Shown: positions 10,196 through 19,056, counted from the stretch's first letter. The stretch: DNA of 35,138 bases from Chara braunii (GCA_003427395.1 BFEA01000447.1:839891-875028); one strand, 5' to 3'. Translations and numbers: made by a program. The notes: a model not told the origin generated them from the sequence alone.

Positions 10196-10270
10196 CAAGA
10201 CGCAGTGTGCAGCCATTCATTCATTCGCTGCGGAAGGCACGGGGAAGCGCTGCCCCAGCATTTTGTGTGA

Positions 10271-10686
10271 GGTGGTCTGCAGAGCGCCCGAAGTTGAAGT
10301 GGGCTGGAAGAAGATAGTGCAGCCGTAGTAGTAGTAGCGAGCGGCCATCCATAGGTTAGAGATAGACGCTAGTGTGTGTGTGTGTGTTGCGTGGAGTATT
10401 CAGGTGATCCAGAGTCGAGTGAGGGCGAACAGAGGTGTTGGACACAGTAACGAGAGTTGGGTTGTACCGGCGCTGATGTGCCACTGGTATAGCCTATTGA
10501 AGCGAGTTTGCATCTGAACTGTGTTCGTGGTTTCCATATCTCTGAGCTTTGAGTGGGCGTTTGGCGACAGTGCGAATCGCCATCTGTTTGCGTGTGTGAT
10601 GCACAGAAGAGAGCGAGTCTGATTTCAAAGTGCTCGGCGAAACCGTCGACCTCATCCACCTTGCCACGAGAACGAGGCCCGTCCTG
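10271..10686. other. No gene seen; short (GT)n tract
   Basis: Contains a (GT)8-like tract at 10372-10387. It may include the end of the LTR (U5) and host flank. No coding or structural signal recognised. Confidence 0.4.
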
Positions 10687-10797
10687 TCCTTTAGGGAATG
10701 GTGAACGCAATCGTATCCTTTAGGGAATGGTCAACGCAATCATTCGTACGACGAACTATCAACCTGAGCTGGCGTTGTGAGCTGCCGTACGAATGAT
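10687..10797. repeat. 29-bp tandem pair followed by a 12-bp-arm hairpin
   Basis: Copies 10687-10715 and 10716-10744 (tcctttagggaatggt...) are near identical. The second runs into an inverted repeat: atcattcgtacg at 10739-10750 and its exact complement at 10786-10797, with a 35-base loop. Confidence 0.9.
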
Positions 10798-10889
10798 CAC
10801 CGTGAAACATATAAAGTAATAAATGCGAAGTGCGTAAGTGCACGGCTTGAGACCATCGACGTCGCGCTGTGAACGGCGGCCGAGTACGT

Positions 10890-10983
10890 TGCCTTTCTTC
10901 TCGATTTCTGCGTGTCATCCTTGCGCAGGGGCCATGCTAATCTATCCTCTGTATCGTTCCAATTTTTAAATTTAACGGATGGA
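10890..10983 (-). pseudogene. U6: U6 snRNA pseudogene, minus strand
   Basis: On the minus strand this has the U6 core: GGAACGATACAGAG, GATTAGCATGGCCCCTGCGC and AAGGATGACACGCA. Relative to the plant consensus it has a few inserted bases after ACAGAG and an insertion within the AAAATTGG segment (plus-strand ccaatttttaaatttaacgg), and it lacks the first bases of the 5' stem. No T-run terminator or promoter is visible. Non-functional. Confidence 0.9.
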
Positions 10984-11134
10984 ACAGGGCAAGTGGCCGG
11001 ACCATCGACCTCGCGGGGCGAGCTGCCCAATCCTTTTCGAAAGGTCAATGCAACCAATCAAACATCACACCAGAACTACTATCATAGCAAAATCCTCATC
11101 CGCATAGAGAACAGGGCAAGTGGCCGGACCATCG
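10982..11134. repeat. Dispersed 26-bp direct repeat
   Basis: The same 26 bases (gaacagggcaagtgg...) occur at 10982-11007 and 11109-11134, 127 bp apart. The first abuts the U6 pseudogene. Nothing else recognised between. Confidence 0.9.
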
Positions 11135-11218
11135 TGTCCCTGAGGTTTTCGCTCTATGATCCGCCCCGAAGAGATACGACGGTGATCTCCCGTGCTTGAT
11201 GACGAAATGGAGGGAATT

Positions 11219-11242
11219 TTTTATTATTATTATTATTATTTT
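11219..11242. repeat. (TTA)n microsatellite
   Basis: Trinucleotide tract of about seven units ending in a T-run. Confidence 0.95.
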
Positions 11243-11459
11243 TTGAAACGGGTCCAGTGCCCAAGGATTGTATTTCTCCAAGAAATCCCTTGAAATACCT
11301 TACTTCACTGACCCCTCTGTTGCATTGCCCATGGCTGCCCTGACCCCTCTGTTGCATTGGCCCCGGGTGTGCCGCAGCAGCTTCCCCTCTAAGGACGAAG
11401 GCCAAAGTTTCCTCGCCATGGAGCGGAGCGGAGCGAAGAAAACCGATGTGTCTGTTCTA

Positions 11460-11574
11460 CCGTCTTTACCCGAATAGAACGCCCGGTCATTATCACTGCA
11501 TCTAGACTTAAGCTTCGACAAAATACGGCTATAATGACCGTGCGTTCTATTCGGGTGAAGACGGTAGCCCTCAA
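11460..11574. mobile_element. Hairpin element, family B, copy 1 (TA-flanked)
   Basis: 115 bp, ends ccgtctttacccg / cgggtgaagacgg, flanked by TA on both sides (11458-11459, 11575-11576). The arms continue inward through gaatagaacgc and cggtcattat with few mismatches. TA flanks plus terminal inverted repeats suggest a Tc1/mariner-type MITE. No coding capacity. Confidence 0.85.
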
Positions 11575-11660
11575 GGTTTCTATCGCGCTAATTTCCGGAA
11601 GGAGAAGGGGATTAGCGCACGGAACCGATAGTGCTAAAATTAGTGAACCGGAGGCCGCCG

Positions 11661-11696
11661 CGCTTAGTTACGGATATCCGCTTAGTTACGGATATC
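11661..11696. repeat. 18-bp perfect tandem duplication
   Basis: cgcttagttacggatatc occurs twice back to back. Confidence 0.95.
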
Positions 11697-11736
11697 CTCC
11701 CCGGTCGCATGCTGCTGGTGCATCGTCAAATGATCC

Positions 11737-11899
11737 GGGGCCAGGTCCCACTAGCCAAGAGGATTGGATTAAGCTCCTGAATCTGGACGTGATTTAAGCA
11801 GTGCAGAAAAGCAGTTCAATCTCGATTTTATGCACCTCTCCGCAAACATGTCCTGATGCAGGCAGTCAATCCAATCCTCTTGTCCTTCAGGACATCTGT

Positions 11900-11931
<32 letters not shown>

Positions 11932-12033
11932 GGCCCCTGCGCAAGGATGACACGCATAACTCGAGAAATGGTCCAAATAAAAAACTAAAAATAAAAAATA
12001 TCCAATCCTCTGTGCTGGTGGGACCTCGCCCCC
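11737..12033. mobile_element. Hairpin element, family A, copy 1, split by a U6 insertion
   Basis: Left end ggggccaggtcccactagcc and right end ggtgggacctcgcccc are inverted copies; the arms go on through caagaggattggatt and its complement. The right arm is broken by the U6 copy (11882-11978) and its tail. Without the insertion the element would be about 165 bp, like family A copy 3. Confidence 0.85.
11882..11978 (+). ncRNA. U6: Near full-length U6 snRNA retrocopy, probably a pseudogene
   Basis: Matches plant U6 from the 5' stem-loop (gtccttcaggac) through ACAGAGA, the AGATTAGCATGGCCCC segment and GATGACACGC to the 3' end (GAGAAATGGTCCAAAT). U6 forms the catalytic core of the spliceosome with U2. 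Here the terminal T-run needed for Pol III termination is missing; instead an A-rich tail runs to about 11999. Both sides carry the same 12 bases, atccaatcctct (11869-11880 and 12000-12011), a target-site duplication. That marks LINE-mediated retroposition into a family A hairpin element. No upstream USE or TATA element is expected or seen. Confidence 0.93.
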
Positions 12034-12054
12034 GCTCCCAGCTCGGTGGTTTCG

Positions 12055-12145
12055 GGATGTCGGAGCGTACTCACATTAGCCCTTTCCGGGACGTATCTGG
12101 CGGGAATTACGAGCCGCCGTGATGAATGTGACCGCAATCGCGACG
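12055..12145. repeat. Repeat family R, partial copy
   Basis: Shares with the pair at 12478-12815 the core gatgtcggagcgtactcac... to ...gaccgcaatcgcgac. Weaker relatives lie near 18330 and 33725. Nature unknown; flanking 12240-12280 is T-rich. Confidence 0.8.
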
Positions 12146-12477
12146 AAAGCGGAGTGGAAAGCCCACGCCCATGCGCTCCGCTGAGATGCAACACAACGAT
12201 AAGGGAGATCCGCGTCCTCGCTGGAAGGGGTATGCTTTTCTTTTTCTTTTTTTCTTTTTTTCTTATTTTTTTTCCCGGAGTAAACTCTGGACTGAAAGCA
12301 TCTCTTGCAAATCCCGGAGGTTGCATTCATTGGACCCCTCGCTCTTTCTTCCTGCTTTGGGCAGCTGCCCTAGACCCCCCTTCAGCCTGGGGTTGGTGAC
12401 TTCCATCACACGTCTCCCACCTTCGACACTACTGGTATGCTTTTTTTTTTTTTTTTTTCATTTCGTACCGTACGAAC

Positions 12478-12815
12478 CAGGTTTGATGCGCGGTATGAAT
12501 GAAATGTATATGTATTGTATACAACAAGGAATGTCGGAGCGTACTCACATTAGCCCTTTCCGGGACGTATCTGGCGGCAATTACGAACCTCCACGATGAA
12601 TGTGACCGCAATCGCGACCAGAGCTGAGTAGGAAAAAAGTCCTACCGGTCATCCTGATTCCAGGTTTGGTGTGCGGTATGAAATGTATATGTATACAACA
12701 AGGAATGTCGGAGCGTACTCACATTAGCCCTTTTCGGGACGTATCTGGCGGCAATTACGAACCTCCACGATGAATGTCACCGCAATCGCGACCAGAGCTG
12801 AGTGGAAAAAGTAGA
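12478..12815. repeat. Repeat family R, about 183-bp tandem duplication
   Basis: Copy at 12478-12660 and copy at 12661 to about 12815 both run from caggtttg through tatatgtat..acaacaagg to ctgagt. An upstream poly(T) at 12441-12458 may mark an old insertion. No ORF is shared between copies. Confidence 0.9.
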
Positions 12816-12819
12816 CCTA

Positions 12820-12858
12820 CCGTCGTTTTCAGGGTGCGTTATGTTCGGGGGAAGACGG
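12820..12858. mobile_element. Hairpin element, family B, collapsed 39-bp copy
   Basis: Begins ccgtcg after a TA and ends gggggaagacgg. Internally it matches the arm of the full copy at 24282-24391 (cataacgcaccct in complement). Essentially one arm with a stub of the other; the loop is lost. Confidence 0.7.
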
Positions 12859-12928
12859 CAGGTAGTGTACGTCCTCACGGCTGTATGCCGATCTTTCTTG
12901 TCATGCATGCAGGCGTGGGTGTGAGCCA

Positions 12929-13043
12929 AATGATAACGTTCTTTTCTAATGAAATGCAAAGCTGGGTTGTAAGAAAAAATAAAAAATGATGACACGTTCT
13001 TTTCTAATGAAATGCAAAGTTGGATTGTAAAAAAAATAAAAAC
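12929..13043. repeat. About 58-bp tandem duplication
   Basis: atgataacgttcttttctaa at 12929 and the same with two changes at 12987, each ending in an A-rich run. Confidence 0.9.
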
Positions 13044-13110
13044 AATAAAAAAATGATAACGTTCGGCTCGAACTTCTTTTTGAAATTTTGGCTCGAAATT
13101 CGTACACGAC

Positions 13111-13235
13111 GGCCGAGGTCCCATTAGCAAAGAGGATCGGATCGAATGCCTGAATGTGGACGTGTGCACCTTTGTACAAAAACGTCCAAATTCAGGCATT
13201 CGATCCGATGCTCTTTGCTAGTGGGACCACGCCCG
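13111..13235. mobile_element. Hairpin element, family A, copy 2
   Basis: Starts ggccgaggtcccattagcaa, ends ttgctagtgggaccacgccc. Arms of more than 45 bp pair almost perfectly (aagaggatcggatcgaatgc and complement), with a short central loop around 13165-13185. Confidence 0.9.
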
Positions 13236-13242
13236 AGTCGTC

Positions 13243-13286
13243 GACCGCCAAGCCTTTTTTTTTTTTTTTTTTTTTGACCGCCAAGC
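13243..13286. repeat. Poly(T) of 21 flanked by an 11-bp direct repeat
   Basis: gaccgccaagc at 13243-13253 and again at 13276-13286, with one C and 21 T between. It has the form of a target-site duplication around an insertion that is nothing but an A-tail on the minus strand. Confidence 0.9.
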
Positions 13287-13460
13287 TTTCGCATCTCGCG
13301 CCGTTTGTCATTGACAATTTTATTTTTACTTTTGCTTTTTTTTTACTTGTTTTGTCGTTTAGTTGTTGTTTTCGAGCAGTTTCTGCGCGCCTCTCTGCTG
13401 CCAACCCCCCGTCTTTTTTTTCTTTTTTTTTTCTTTTTCTTTTGTCGATAAAAAAAAATT

Positions 13461-13509
13461 TGCTAATCTTTTCTTTATCGTTCCAATTTTAACGGATGTC
13501 CCGAAGGAC
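13461..13509 (-). pseudogene. U6: U6 snRNA 5'-half pseudogene, minus strand
   Basis: On the minus strand: the 5' stem (gtccttcgggac), atccgttaaaattggaacga, then a mutated ACAGAGA region (taaagaaaa) and gattagca, where it stops. On that strand an A/T-rich stretch follows. Only the first 49 bases of U6 are present, so it may be part of a chimeric or truncated retrocopy. Confidence 0.85.
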
Positions 13510-13595
13510 AACGCCACGTCTTCCATCAACACCCCCCTCAGTATCCCGACATTTCCAGTAAAGACAAAAAGAACTTAAAAAAGAACAGGCCCCCT

Positions 13596-13726
13596 TAGGG
13601 CCTCGCTGCACTGCTCTCTGCACATGCAACAAAAAGACAAAAACAAATGACACTGTATCTTTCCATGTTCTAAAGGAAGATTCATTCTCATTTTGCATAT
13701 TTGGTGAGTAGTGGAGCGAGGCCCCC
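13596..13726. mobile_element. Inverted-repeat element, family D, copy 1
   Basis: Left end agggcctcgctgcactgct, right end agtagtggagcgaggccc. The right arm (ttcattctcattttgcatat) is shared in inverted form with the copy at 33019-33144. Confidence 0.7.
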
Positions 13727-13773
13727 CTTTTGGCCCCAGCACTTCTCGCGCTCTTCTCGCGCTCCGAGTAATA

Positions 13774-13889
13774 AGGGCCTACCGGTAGTTGCAGGTCTCG
13801 CGATCTGCCAACAGAATGCAGGTGGAGAGGGTAGCTGTCCAGATGCATTCAAAATCTTGGGTTATGCCGAGGAGTGCAACTAGGCCCTA
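13774..13889. mobile_element. Inverted-repeat element, family E, copy 1
   Basis: Ends agggcctaccggtagttgca and tgcaactaggccct are inverted copies. The inner segment tccagatgcattcaaaatct recurs inverted in copy 2. Confidence 0.75.
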
Positions 13890-14151
13890 CGGACCGATTC
13901 GACCATAGATCGATAGTAGCCGTCAGATCTGCCAGGGCGGTAGCCTCCGCCTCTTGTTTTTTTTTTTCCGTCAGCCGTTTTTTTTTTTTTCAAATTCCGA
14001 TGAATGAGGTGAACTCCCCAACAGAATATATAATTGGCTCGTCGCCGTATGAACCGGGCCGGAATGCATGGATCATACGGCATTGACCGCCCTTTTTCAA
14101 AAACAAAAGAAAGTAAAATAAAATAATGGGCTCGTTCTTTAGGAAGGAAAA

Positions 14152-14268
14152 AGGGCCTACTTTAGTTGCACGACTTGCCATTTGCGAAGATTTTGAATGC
14201 ATCTGGACGCATATCTGTCCGGATGGATTCAGTGTGTTGGCGGATGTCTGAGTGGTGCCACGGGGCCC
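14152..14268. mobile_element. Inverted-repeat element, family E, copy 2, decayed right end
   Basis: Starts agggcctactttagttgca; inside, agattttgaatgcatctgga is the complement of copy 1. The right end (tgccacggggccc) is a poor match. Confidence 0.6.
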
Positions 14269-14365
14269 AAAATGGGCCAAAGACAGTCCATTTGGCTGAA
14301 TGGTACACCCATGAACTGCTGCTGATAACGAGCGGGGTTCAAATCGAGCTAACAGATGAACGCAN

Positions 14366-14391
14366 AAAAAAAAAAAAAAAAAAAAAAAAAA
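14366..14391. repeat. Poly(A) tract with an undetermined base at 14365
   Basis: An uninterrupted A run preceded by one N; likely a retroposition tail or assembly-difficult site. Confidence 0.9.
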
Positions 14392-14526
14392 ACACTCTTT
14401 TAGCGTTACGTTCACATCCATGACCTCTTGATAATCTTGCCAGAATTAAAAAAAAAATAAAAAAAATCTTGCCAGAGTTCGAATACCCCTATGGATCAGG
14501 CGATTGATGCACTTCCATTGGGGCCC

Positions 14527-14693
14527 GGGGCCAAGTCCCACTATCAGCGTTGAGCTACCTCAACGCCCGAATCTGGACGCTTTTGCCGAGATGTGCAGAA
14601 ATGGTGTTGAGTTTCCTGAACTGCACGTCTCCACAAACACGTCCAGATTCGGGCGTTGAGATAGCTTAACGCTGCTAGTGGGACTTGGCCCGC
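14527..14693. mobile_element. Hairpin element, family A, copy 3
   Basis: Left gggccaagtcccactatca, right ctagtgggacttggcccgc. Arms continue through gcgttgagctacctcaacgc and cgcccgaatctggacg with good pairing; the middle 50 bases are the loop. Confidence 0.88.
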
Positions 14694-14853
14694 GGTCAGT
14701 TCCATGATGATACCTCGAGACAAAAGAAAACAAAAAGCAAAAAAAAAAAAATCGAAAGAAAAAAAACAAATTAGCAACTGAATTTTTGGAGGGAGCCGCG
14801 CGCGTCCAAACTTGACCCACCCAACTCAACTTTCTTGGTCCGTTCACCCGAAC

Positions 14854-14854
<1 letters not shown>

Positions 14855-14911
<57 letters not shown>

Positions 14912-14952
14912 CACACTAATACACACACAGCACCACACACACACACACACAC
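14855..14952. repeat. (CT)n / (CA)n compound microsatellite
   Basis: CT to 14876, CA to 14909, then a second CA tract at 14935-14952. ORFs of His/Thr repeats here are artefacts. Confidence 0.97.
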
Positions 14953-14959
14953 ATCACTC

Positions 14960-15341
14960 TCTCTCTCATATTACTCTCTCGTCACGCACTCATTACATTG
15001 CGTGTCATGTCCATTCTCTAGGTGTTCTCGATATTGCCGTGATTCCTCCTCGCAGGGCATACTCACACAAGGACTTTTTCCAAATTCCCTGTGGTCGTAA
15101 TTACGGTTAGGTGCATCCTGGGCGGGTCGGAAAGGTGGTCCTATACATGCACAGGGAAGTCTTAGTGTGCATATGCTCTCAAGCGCCCTCCAGTCTCCAT
15201 GTGGTGTAGGTAGTCTCGAACGGTCTTCTTCATTCATGTCGCACTCTTCCATCGGTGGCGTTGGTAGTCGCACATTGTCGATCACGCTCGTCCCGCTGCG
15301 AGCTGACTGTCGGACAGAGTGTGGAGTGTAGTGGGCTGGAG
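14960..15341. other. No gene seen
   Basis: Mixed-composition sequence with no recognised motif. Confidence 0.4.
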
Positions 15342-15380
15342 CGGGAGCGGGAGGGGGAGGGGAGGGGGAGGGGGAGGGGG
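15342..15380 (+). other. G-run cluster, candidate G-quadruplex
   Basis: Seven or more runs of three to five G separated by one or two bases, such as gggaggggagggggaggggg. Satisfies the G3-N1-7 quadruplex rule on the plus strand. Confidence 0.75.
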
Positions 15381-15439
15381 CAGTAGAAAGAGCGGGACGA
15401 AGAAGGTGGTTGGTGAGTGGGAGAAATGTCAAAACTGTT

Positions 15440-15610
15440 GTGAATTGTGAATTGGCGCGCGCGACATCTGTCAACGCGCTTGGCAATTGCACCCCGCGCT
15501 GCTGTAATTGCGCCGGCCCGCGCGTGCGAGCGTTCGTACAAACCCCCCCCGTGCGTGCGAGCGGGTGACGCGGGAGAGGCGCGAACGCGGTACAAACGAC
15601 GTTTGGTTTG
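15440..15610. other. CpG-rich patch
   Basis: Many CpG and GCGC steps, including attggcgcgcgcg at about 15451, in a region otherwise near neutral. It could be a promoter-type island, but no adjoining gene is seen. Confidence 0.4.
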
Positions 15611-15809
15611 TCGCCTTCTGCAGTGGCAATTGCTCAATTGTGATCAATGTGGGGGTTAGGCTGTTCATTGGATCTGCTAATTTTCAACTGCGCGGGAAGA
15701 TCAATCTGATTGAGATCCGATCAGATCCGTCCACGTGCCGCGCAGCCAGAGTCTCAGAGGACGTGTGCGTGAGGATCGAGAGAGATCGGTAGCAATCGAG
15801 CGGGCAGCC

Positions 15810-16019
15810 GAGAGAGAGAGAGAGAGAGAGAGATGGAAGCGAACTAGCGACAATGGACATGCAATAGACGATCCGCTCAGCTGTTTCTATCTTGCAGCTC
15901 GTTCTCTCAGAGAGAGAGAGAGAGAGGGAGAGAGAGAGAGCGTTGGAAGCGAACTAGCGACAATGGAGATGCAGTAGAAGATCCGCTGAACAGTTTCTAT
16001 CTTGCAGTTCATTCTCTCC

Positions 16020-16063
<44 letters not shown>

Positions 16064-16139
16064 TGGCGGCGAAGCAGCGACAATGGAGATGCAGTAGAAG
16101 ATCCGCTCAGCTGTTTCTATCTTGCACTTCATTTTAAGT
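15810..16139. repeat. Tandem array of about 110-120 bp units joined by (GA)n
   Basis: Three copies of a core (ggaagcgaactagcgacaat in copies 1 and 2) begin at 15835, 15945 and 16065. Each continues through atccgct and gtttctatcttgca and is followed or preceded by a GA tract of varying length (15810-15833, 15908-15940, 16022-16058). Confidence 0.93.
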
Positions 16140-16140
16140 T

Positions 16141-16223
16141 TCCTAATCCGGGTAGTACGACGGATCGCTTCTTTCTCTCGACGAAGCAGCGACTTCATTC
16201 TTTCCTAATCCGGGTAGTACGAC
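16141..16223. repeat. 21-bp direct repeat, 62 bp apart
   Basis: The 21-base sequence starting tcctaatccgggtagtac occurs at 16141-16161 and 16203-16223. The spacer repeats cgaagcagcgac from the array on its left. Confidence 0.95.
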
Positions 16224-16310
16224 CACTCTCGATCACCGTACATGTCTGCATTCGGATGGCAATCCCTTCACTTCATCTCTACTGCCCATCTCTCTTAGTC
16301 CTCTGACTTC

Positions 16311-16335
16311 TCCCTCCCTCCCTCCCTCCCTCCCT

Positions 16336-16391
<56 letters not shown>
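16311..16391. repeat. (CCCT)n followed by (CT)n
   Basis: Tetranucleotide units to about 16342, then dinucleotide CT to 16391. Confidence 0.97.
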
Positions 16392-16395
<4 letters not shown>

Positions 16396-16785
16396 AGTGC
16401 TCTTTTACGACCTACCACACTTCTCTCCCTGCCCATGTTTGTTGGTGCGCCTTCTTGATGTCACTGTCTATATGTGTGTAACGTAAGCGGGAGCGAATTC
16501 TCCTTCTCAGCGGGATCGAATTCTCCTTCTCCTCGTCCCTACATTACTCTCATATAGGGTAATGTATGTATTCCGTAATCTGGCGAAATTCATTCAATCC
16601 TTGCTCCTACATTCCTCTCTTTCCTTCATTACGCTCCTCTCTTATCCTCCCTTGATTTTTTTTCTGGATCTGCCGAATCCGATCGACTGTCGATCGGATC
16701 AGATCCGTGTATAATTATATGGGGATTGGAACTCGTGTCTTTTCCTTCGTGTCGAACTGATGTGTGTGTCTTTTTGTTTCTGTTC
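16392..16785. other. No gene seen; short GATC-rich palindrome
   Basis: ccgatcgactgtcgatcgg at 16679-16697 is a palindrome; the adjoining tcggatcagatccg resembles motifs at 15715 and 19185. A TATA-like tataattatat follows near 16709. Confidence 0.4.
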
Positions 16786-17400
16786 CTGGTCTTGTTCCTG
16801 GTTGCATTCCTGGTCCTGTGCCATTTTATTCGACGACCCGCGACGGTAAAAAATCGTTGACAGACGTGTGGGTCTCGATCAACGTGGTTCGCGCGCGCGC
16901 TCTGTTTTGTCATTTTTCAACGACCTTGAGGCTGTCTTGTCATTTTCAACGCTCTGTTCATGACCAAGCGCTCCCTTCTCGTCTCTTCTCTTCTCTTCCC
17001 GCGCCTTTCTGTTTTTTTTTTTTTTTTTTTTGGGATCCCGCGCCTGTCTCTCCGCCGCTTGTAAATGATTATTAAACGTTTTAAAACCTGATTTTATTCC
17101 ATCTCGTTTATCTTGCCGCCCTGGTTCAATCTCGTTTCACCTGCATTCCTGGTTAGCTTTAGGCTCTCTCTCTTCCTGGTCTTTCCTGACCTGAGGGGGT
17201 TATCTCATTTCTTTCCGGGTTGTGCATTCCTGGTCCTGTGCCGTTTTATTCTTTCCGTTCCCTGGTCTTTTTCCTGGTTGCATTCCTGCTCCTGTGCCAT
17301 TTTATTCTTTCTGTTCCTGCCTTTTTTTTTTTTGTTCTGTTCCGGGTTTTGCATTCCTGCTCCTGTGCCATTTTATTCTGTTCCTGGTCTTTCCTGGTCC
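16786..17400. repeat. Interspersed repeats of a tgcattcctg...tgtgccattttatt motif
   Basis: The motif of about 30 bp (ggttgcattcctggtcctgt and gccattttattc) recurs near 16799, 17220, 17277 and 17350. Poly(T) at 17013-17033 and 17322-17332. ORFs here arise from low-complexity composition. Confidence 0.8.
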
Positions 17401-17425
17401 AGTCTCATTCCATCCCTGGGTTATT

Positions 17426-17451
17426 TCATTCCATTCCATTCCATTCCATTC
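17426..17451. repeat. (CATTC)n pentanucleotide tract
   Basis: Five units; a shorter relative lies at 17682-17700. Confidence 0.95.
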
Positions 17452-17459
17452 AAGCTTTT

Positions 17460-17522
17460 AGCCGTTCTGTTGAGTGTGCAACTTCCATGAGGGAGGTCAG
17501 GTGTTCGATTCTTGCCATCGGA
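17460..17522 (+). tRNA. Degenerate tRNA-like sequence
   Basis: A D-arm-like hairpin GTTG-agtgtg-CAAC (17469-17482), an anticodon-arm-like hairpin CTTCC/GGAGG (17482-17496) and a T-arm-like hairpin CAGG-tgttcgatt-CTTG (17498-17514) are in cloverleaf order. A short acceptor pairing CCG/CGG closes it. The anticodon loop is too short and the variable region is missing, so this is not a working tRNA. A related sequence is at 21746-21810; both are preceded by tttta. Likely a tRNA-derived repeat. Confidence 0.4.
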
Positions 17523-17833
17523 TCATGGTCGTAAACTGCAATTCCACTTCCCTTTCGGGTTTAATACCATTCCTATAGTGTAGTGATTTTTTTTTACCGT
17601 CGCGGGTCGTCGAATCTCATTGCACCTGCATAGCGAGTTGGATTTCCTTCTTCTTTGCTGGTTCCAACCGCTGGTTTGATTTCCATTCCATTCCATTCCT
17701 TGAGTAATCTCGTCCTCTTCTGATTGCTTTTTCCTTGTTCGACATCCTGCTTCACTATCCTTTCATTTCCATTTCACTACCCTTCCTTCCGTTCCTGGTG
17801 CGCAAATGTAATGTCGTTCTGATCTGTTTGAAT

Positions 17834-17899
17834 TCCTCCTGAGCAGGTCTCATTTCTGTCCTCTGGTCCTCCTGAGCAGGTCTCATTTCTGTCCTCTGG
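17834..17899. repeat. 33-bp tandem duplication
   Basis: tcctcctgagcaggtctcat... occurs twice back to back. Confidence 0.95.
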
Positions 17900-18530
17900 T
17901 TCAATCTTCGTCCATTTCTGTCCTGGTTGCATTGCTGGTCCGATTTGCCATTCCTGGTTCCTGGTTCACAGAGGAGGCTATGACGTTTGTCTAACGGGTT
18001 CCAAGTGTGAAAACTAACCGGGTTTCCTCGTGAATTAACCCAATGTAGAACTGATTTCTCGTCGATTAACCCAATGTGGTCAATTAACGCGATGTAGTAC
18101 TGATTCGTCGTCAAATAACCCAAAGTGGTTTAGTTCCAAGTGCAATTTTTTTTCGATTCGATCGCGAGACTCGACGCCAAGAAGGTCTGCTTCAGGTGTG
18201 AAACCAACCGGTTCACCTGTCCAGTTCGGGCACGTGTGAAACCAACGTGGGTGGTCTTCACGATGTAATAACAGGTTCCTTTGTTTTCTGGTCGTTACGT
18301 TTCCATAACTCCTTTTTCGCAGACACAGGGTGTACCCACACTAGCTCTATATCTTGAATGTATCTGGTCGCATTTACGGCCCGACCTGGATGTTTATGAA
18401 CGCAATTACGTCAAATCACGAAGTTAGAAAAATCCTAGCGTGACTACGCACACGGAATCAACTTCTCGAAAGAATTATCGAAAACAATTTTTTATTCCTC
18501 GGAGCTGGGTCCTCGATTGTCTGGTTCCTC
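17900..18530. other. No gene seen; weak taacccaatgtgg repeats
   Basis: The motif ttaacccaatgt recurs at about 18035, 18066 and in decayed form at 18116. A relative of repeat family R lies near 18330-18425. Confidence 0.5.
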
Positions 18531-18601
18531 TCTCTCTCCCCCTCTCTCTCCCTCTCTCTCCCTCTCTCTCCCTCTCTCTCTCCCTCCCTCTCTCTCTCGC
18601 T
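18531..18601. repeat. (CT)n with CCC interruptions
   Basis: Units of ctctctccc, imperfect. Confidence 0.95.
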
Positions 18602-18893
18602 CGCTGTTTGCTTGTTTACGAGTTCGGTCGATCGGTTCTTGATTACTTAAGAGGTAGGGGATAAGGCTCTTTCCTCCTTCAGACTTCCGTTATCTTTTTA
18701 ACTGGATTAGGTTCTTTCAATTTGTCGGGGAAGAGAATAGAAAGAGGAAGGTGCATTCTATTTACATCGTGTTATTTTCCTCTTATTTTAAAGTTAATTT
18801 CGCATTTCGTGACCTGTCATAGGGACAACGTTTGTTGGATTCTTGATTCTCTCGTTCTCCGTTGTTCTTCCCTCTCCCCTTCCGCTCCTCGCA
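18602..18893. other. No gene seen
   Basis: No recognisable motif. ORFs starting here are extended by the pyrimidine repeat to the right. Confidence 0.4.
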
Positions 18894-19039
18894 AGCTCCT
18901 CCTCCTCCTCCTCCTCCTCTTCTCGTTTTCTTCCTCCTCCTCCTCCTCCTCTTCTCGTTTTCTTCCTCCTCCTCCTCCTCCTCCTCTTCTCGTTTTCTTC
19001 GTCCTCCTCCTCCTCTTCCCGTTTTCTTCCTCTTCTTCC
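18894..19039. repeat. (TCC)n minisatellite with a ttctcgttttctt spacer
   Basis: Four blocks of TCC trinucleotides, each ended by cttcccgttttc or cttctcgttttc. The opposite strand reads as Glu/Arg runs, an artefact. Confidence 0.95.
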
Positions 19040-19056
19040 TGTACACACTCACACAC

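Larger units (their letters stand above)
8826..10270 (+). mobile_element. Remnant of a Ty3/gypsy chromovirus: pol end, polypurine tract and 3' LTR
   Basis: The pol fragment, a purine-rich tract and an LTR-like sequence follow in the correct order. The left boundary is a truncation near 8826. The right boundary of the LTR is not resolved; 10270 is only a minimum. Confidence 0.8.
9705..10270 (+). mobile_element. 3' LTR of the chromovirus (start clear, end unresolved)
   Basis: Begins TGAAACGG right after the polypurine tract; the first 16 bases are partly palindromic (gtgaaa / ttttcac). It contains tandem 31-bp repeats at 9908-9969 and a TATA box at 10189. No second LTR is present to confirm the ends. 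Confidence 0.65.

Noticed and set aside
11882-11978. Functional U6 gene
   Set aside because: No T-run terminator, A-rich tail and target duplication indicate a retrocopy.
14835-15110. ORFs with His/Thr runs
   Set aside because: Translation of a CA microsatellite; the same applies at 22.7 and 23.7 kb.
17426-17451. Telomere- or satellite-type pentamer array
   Set aside because: Only five units, so treated as a simple microsatellite.
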